The translations under genes and the position numbers were made by a program. Below are positions 61,866 through 64,000 of a stretch of 64,000 nt of DNA, piece after piece (the first letter of the stretch is position 1; each line of letters opens with the position of its first letter). A model generated the notes under the pieces. The model was not told the origin of the DNA. It saw only the letters and a list, made by a program, of their open reading frames with translations, and did no database searches. Origin of the DNA: Streptomyces sp. ADI96-02 (lineage in GTDB: Bacteria; Actinomycetota; Actinomycetes; Streptomycetales; Streptomycetaceae); NCBI RefSeq assembly GCF_003846185.1, contig NZ_ML123034.1, positions 2,594,067 to 2,658,066 of the forward strand. Reading direction: 5' to 3'.

Positions 61866-62286
61866 GCGATTCCTTCCGCTACACGGGCGAGCGTCCAGAC
61901 AATGGGGGGGGGTGGCCACACCGCGCGTGGGGACACACGGTGCGCTCCGGGGACACTGCCCGGCGGCGATGACATGTTCCTGTCGCCGCGCCTCGAACTC
62001 TGACGCAGCGGCAACTGCCGCGACAAGGACCGAAGAAGGGGCTCTTTTCTACAGAACTGGCCGAGAACTGTAGAGAGAACGGCGCACGAAGGCCCCTGGG
62101 CGGCGAGACGAGGGCTGGGGACGGGTGCCCCGGAAACGCGGAAATCCCACCCGCTCCGTGCGATCGGGAGGGATCTCGTGACGTTCGCAGGGACTACTCG
62201 ACAGCGCGGGCTGTCAACGGGGGTGGAGCCAGGGGAACCAGAGGCCCGTGGCGCTTCCATACGGGCAGCCCGCCCTTCACCGCCCC
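61866..62286. other. Intergenic region upstream of the S1 protease
   Basis: 421 bp without a recognisable gene. It contains a poly-G tract just before the protease (61903-61911, nine G). An inverted repeat, TCTACAG at 62048-62054 and CTGTAGA at 62068-62074, has a 13-base spacer in an AT-richer patch, so it is a plausible operator or hairpin in the protease promoter. Confidence 0.5.
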
Positions 62287-62817
62287 TCAGTCGACGCCGC
62301 TCAGGTACACGCGGCTGCTGTGGTCGTCGACCCGCGCCACCGCGACCTTCAGCCAGTTGAGGTCGTCCTCGCACGGTGCGCACACCTGGCCTTCGCGGAC
62401 CCCGGCCAGCAGATCCGGCTCCGGCAACCCCAGGTGCGAGAACGGCGTCGACGGGTTCGTGTTGCGGGCGAGTGGCTGTTCCCGCAGGGTCAGCGGTTGC
62501 TCCGGCTCCAGCTGTGCGACGAACTTCTCCACCTCGCCCCTCGGGAGGACGAAGGCCATGATCAGACCGTCGTCCTGCAGCCCCTCCAGGCGCGCAGCCT
62601 TCGCCTCCGTCGCCGCCGCAGGCAACTGGACACGCAACGTCCCGGCGACCGACTCCACGGTGGCCCCGTCGACCCAGTGCGAGACCCGCCCCGGTGATCG
62701 GTCTGCCGCCGGGGCATCGTTCCCCACCGTCCCCGAGCACCCCGTCACCAGTCCGGTGAGCACGGCCACCCCGCCGACCAGCGCCGGACGCCACCCGCTG
62801 CGCGGCTCCACGCTCAT
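62287..62817 (-). CDS. Lipoprotein of unknown function
   Basis: A 176-residue protein starting at ATG 62817 (MSVEPRSGWRPALVGGVAVL). A lipobox TGLVTGCSG places the lipidated Cys at residue 27. The mature part contains SHWVDGATVESVAGTLRVQL and PFSHLGLPEPDLL, plus one CxxC (VCAPCEDDLNW). It shows no enzyme signature. The start lies in a 4-bp overlap with the upstream gene, so the two probably act together at the cell surface. Proteins of this sort are often immunity or accessory factors of secreted polymorphic proteins, but nothing here proves that. Confidence 0.8.
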   Translation of the reverse strand: MSVEPRSGWRPALVGGVAVLTGLVTGCSGTVGNDAPAADRSPGRVSHWVDGATVESVAGTLRVQLPAAATEAKAARLEGLQDDGLIMAFVLPRGEVEKFVAQLEPEQPLTLREQPLARNTNPSTPFSHLGLPEPDLLAGVREGQVCAPCEDDLNWLKVAVARVDDHSSRVYLSGVD

Positions 62818-64000
62818 CGCGCGTCCCCGTTCCGGCCGATGTCGGTACGTGTGCCGTCGCGTCCCGGTTCCTTCGGATCCGGCCAGGCACCGCCCGAACT
62901 CATCTCGTGGTGCTGCACCGAACTGCTCCCCCTCATGTCGAACTCCCTGGCCTGTCCGGTCGTATGCATCCGGGCCATGTCGGCGTCGGTCACGGTGGTC
63001 GGACCGATGGGCGTAGCCTTCCCGGGGTCCCAGTTGTACCGGTCCCACACATTGACCTGATAGTCGATGGTTACCTGCGGTTTGCCGTCCGGGCCAGGCA
63101 CTGCCGCCACAACACCGGTGGTATTCGTCATGGCACTGCCAACGGCCAGGTACCAGTTGGCTGTGCCGTCCGGGCCCCTGTCGTGGGTGTAACCCTCACC
63201 CGGGGTCTCCACCGGGATCGCGACGGGCTTGCCTCCCGACTGCGCGAAGGCGTCGAGCGCCTGGCGGCGCCATGCGTCCTCCTGCTTGGTGCGCGTCGCC
63301 GCCGACACGTCGCGGAGCACCATGTCGTCCTCGTCGCTCAGCATCCTGTCGACATCCAGGTCGAGGGTCTCACCGGTCCCGTTCAGATAGTGATCCATGT
63401 GCCGTGCGGCGTCGGTCTTCCCGATGAAGTCTCCGCTGTTCGAGATGCCGTTGGCCTGGAACTCCTCCCAGTAGTCCCCTGAGCCGGGTGAATCGACGTC
63501 GTACGGTCCCGCCCCGTCGTCTGCGGCCACTCGCTTGACCGAAGGAGTCAGCAGGCCAGCCGCCAAAAGGCCGTCCTTGTGCTGTGTCCACAACTGCGCC
63601 CGGGCTTCGGGACTCAGGGACTGCCACAGCCGCTGAAGCTCCTTGCGCTGCTTGTCGTCGGCTTCCTCACCCAATCCCGCGAGTTTCACGGCGCGCGGCA
63701 GCATGTCCCGGTCGAGCGACGTGTACGACGCGTGGCCGGCGTCGGTCGGATCACCACCATGGCTCGCGCGCAGCGCCCGTACCGCCGCTGCGTCCACCTC
63801 GGAAGCGTGACTCACGATCCCGGTCAGCGTGTCGGCGTACCACTGCATCAGGTCGCGCTTCCTCTGCCCGGGCCCGTCCACCTCGCAGATGACGGCATCC
63901 GCGATCACCACGGTTCCGTCCTTGCGCCCGGTGACGCTGAAGCCCGCTTTCTTGGCGTCTGCGGTCACGCTCCTGGCGCGCTGTTGGATGCTCTCCAGCT
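62814..64000 (-). CDS. Large protein, 5' end outside the window
   Basis: The frame is open from the right edge to a stop at 62814, giving at least 395 residues. The first visible part is LESIQQRARSVTADAKKAGF, a helical segment like those of WXG100/ESX-type N-terminal domains; an internal GTG at 63968 is not the likely start. Later parts include VDAAAVRALRASHGGDPTDA, RLWQSLSPEARAQLWTQHKD and a C-terminal domain with DRGPDGTANWYLAVGSAMTN and VTIDYQVNVWDRYNWDPGK. I recognise no catalytic site. It may be a secreted multi-domain protein whose C-terminus is the functional end. It is coupled to the lipoprotein gene downstream. Confidence 0.7.
   Translation of the reverse strand, partial: LESIQQRARSVTADAKKAGFSVTGRKDGTVVIADAVICEVDGPGQRKRDLMQWYADTLTGIVSHASEVDAAAVRALRASHGGDPTDAGHASYTSLDRDMLPRAVKLAGLGEEADDKQRKELQRLWQSLSPEARAQLWTQHKDGLLAAGLLTPSVKRVAADDGAGPYDVDSPGSGDYWEEFQANGISNSGDFIGKTDAARHMDHYLNGTGETLDLDVDRMLSDEDDMVLRDVSAATRTKQEDAWRRQALDAFAQSGGKPVAIPVETPGEGYTHDRGPDGTANWYLAVGSAMTNTTGVVAAVPGPDGKPQVTIDYQVNVWDRYNWDPGKATPIGPTTVTDADMARMHTTGQAREFDMRGSSSVQHHEMSSGGAWPDPKEPGRDGTRTDIGRNGDAR

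Overview
The window looks like a chromosomal segment of a Streptomyces-type actinomycete. GC content is very high with strong G/C bias at third codon positions, GTG starts and 4-bp ATGA/GTGA overlaps are common, and it carries Streptomyces hallmarks: an SsgA-like protein, WhiJ-type XRE/DUF397 cassettes, an alpha-lytic-type S1 protease and protein O-mannosyltransferase. No rRNA, tRNA or CRISPR array was found.

Layout. 1-10.3 kb holds mostly minus-strand core genes: the end of a LuxR-type regulator with a degenerate receiver, two tandem membrane-anchored beta-propeller proteins, an ABC-F ATPase, then ispE-rsmA-tatD (the actinobacterial block that usually also holds rpfB, absent here) and a zinc-ribbon protein. 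10.7-14.85 kb is a tightly coupled plus-strand operon of a 58-residue peptide, one unknown protein, two paralogous unknown proteins and a cytoplasmic serine hydrolase; I read it as a candidate peptide natural-product operon. rsmI and pmt follow, back to back. 17.8-26.1 kb is an island between pmt and a penicillin-binding protein, bordered by transposase and dehydrogenase relics. It encodes dxs-ispG-polyprenyl synthase-ispH, all overlapping by 4 bp, plus a 658-residue protein that is probably an unusual terpene synthase, with a perfect Crp-type palindrome upstream.

28-41 kb is accessory. It holds a small secreted protease-inhibitor-like protein, an ArsR-type regulator, a damaged WhiJ-type cassette with an apparent CTG start, IS5-type remnants arranged as an inverted pair, a two-gene unit of a 43-residue peptide and a PIMT-type methyltransferase (imiditide-like), an intact WhiJ-type cassette with a divergent anti-sigma-type ATPase, a decayed second hemC, and an SDR/serine hydrolase pair.

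41-64 kb holds a cobalt ECF transporter (cbiMN-cbiQ-cbiO), an SsgA-like gene, an MMPL exporter with its TetR regulator and two matching palindromes, a tricorn protease, an SDR/hydrolase/flavin-monooxygenase operon divergent from a MerR regulator across a perfect palindrome, exonuclease III, a sigma factor fused through a membrane helix to an extracellular CAP domain, an S1 protease, and at the right edge a lipoprotein coupled to an incomplete secretion-substrate-like gene. Strong hairpins separate most convergent pairs.

The three loci most worth following are the terpenoid island with its non-canonical candidate cyclase, the five-gene peptide operon at 10.7 kb and the two-gene peptide/PIMT unit at 33.3 kb. 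Family assignments come from recognised motifs and memory of the families; no database search was run.
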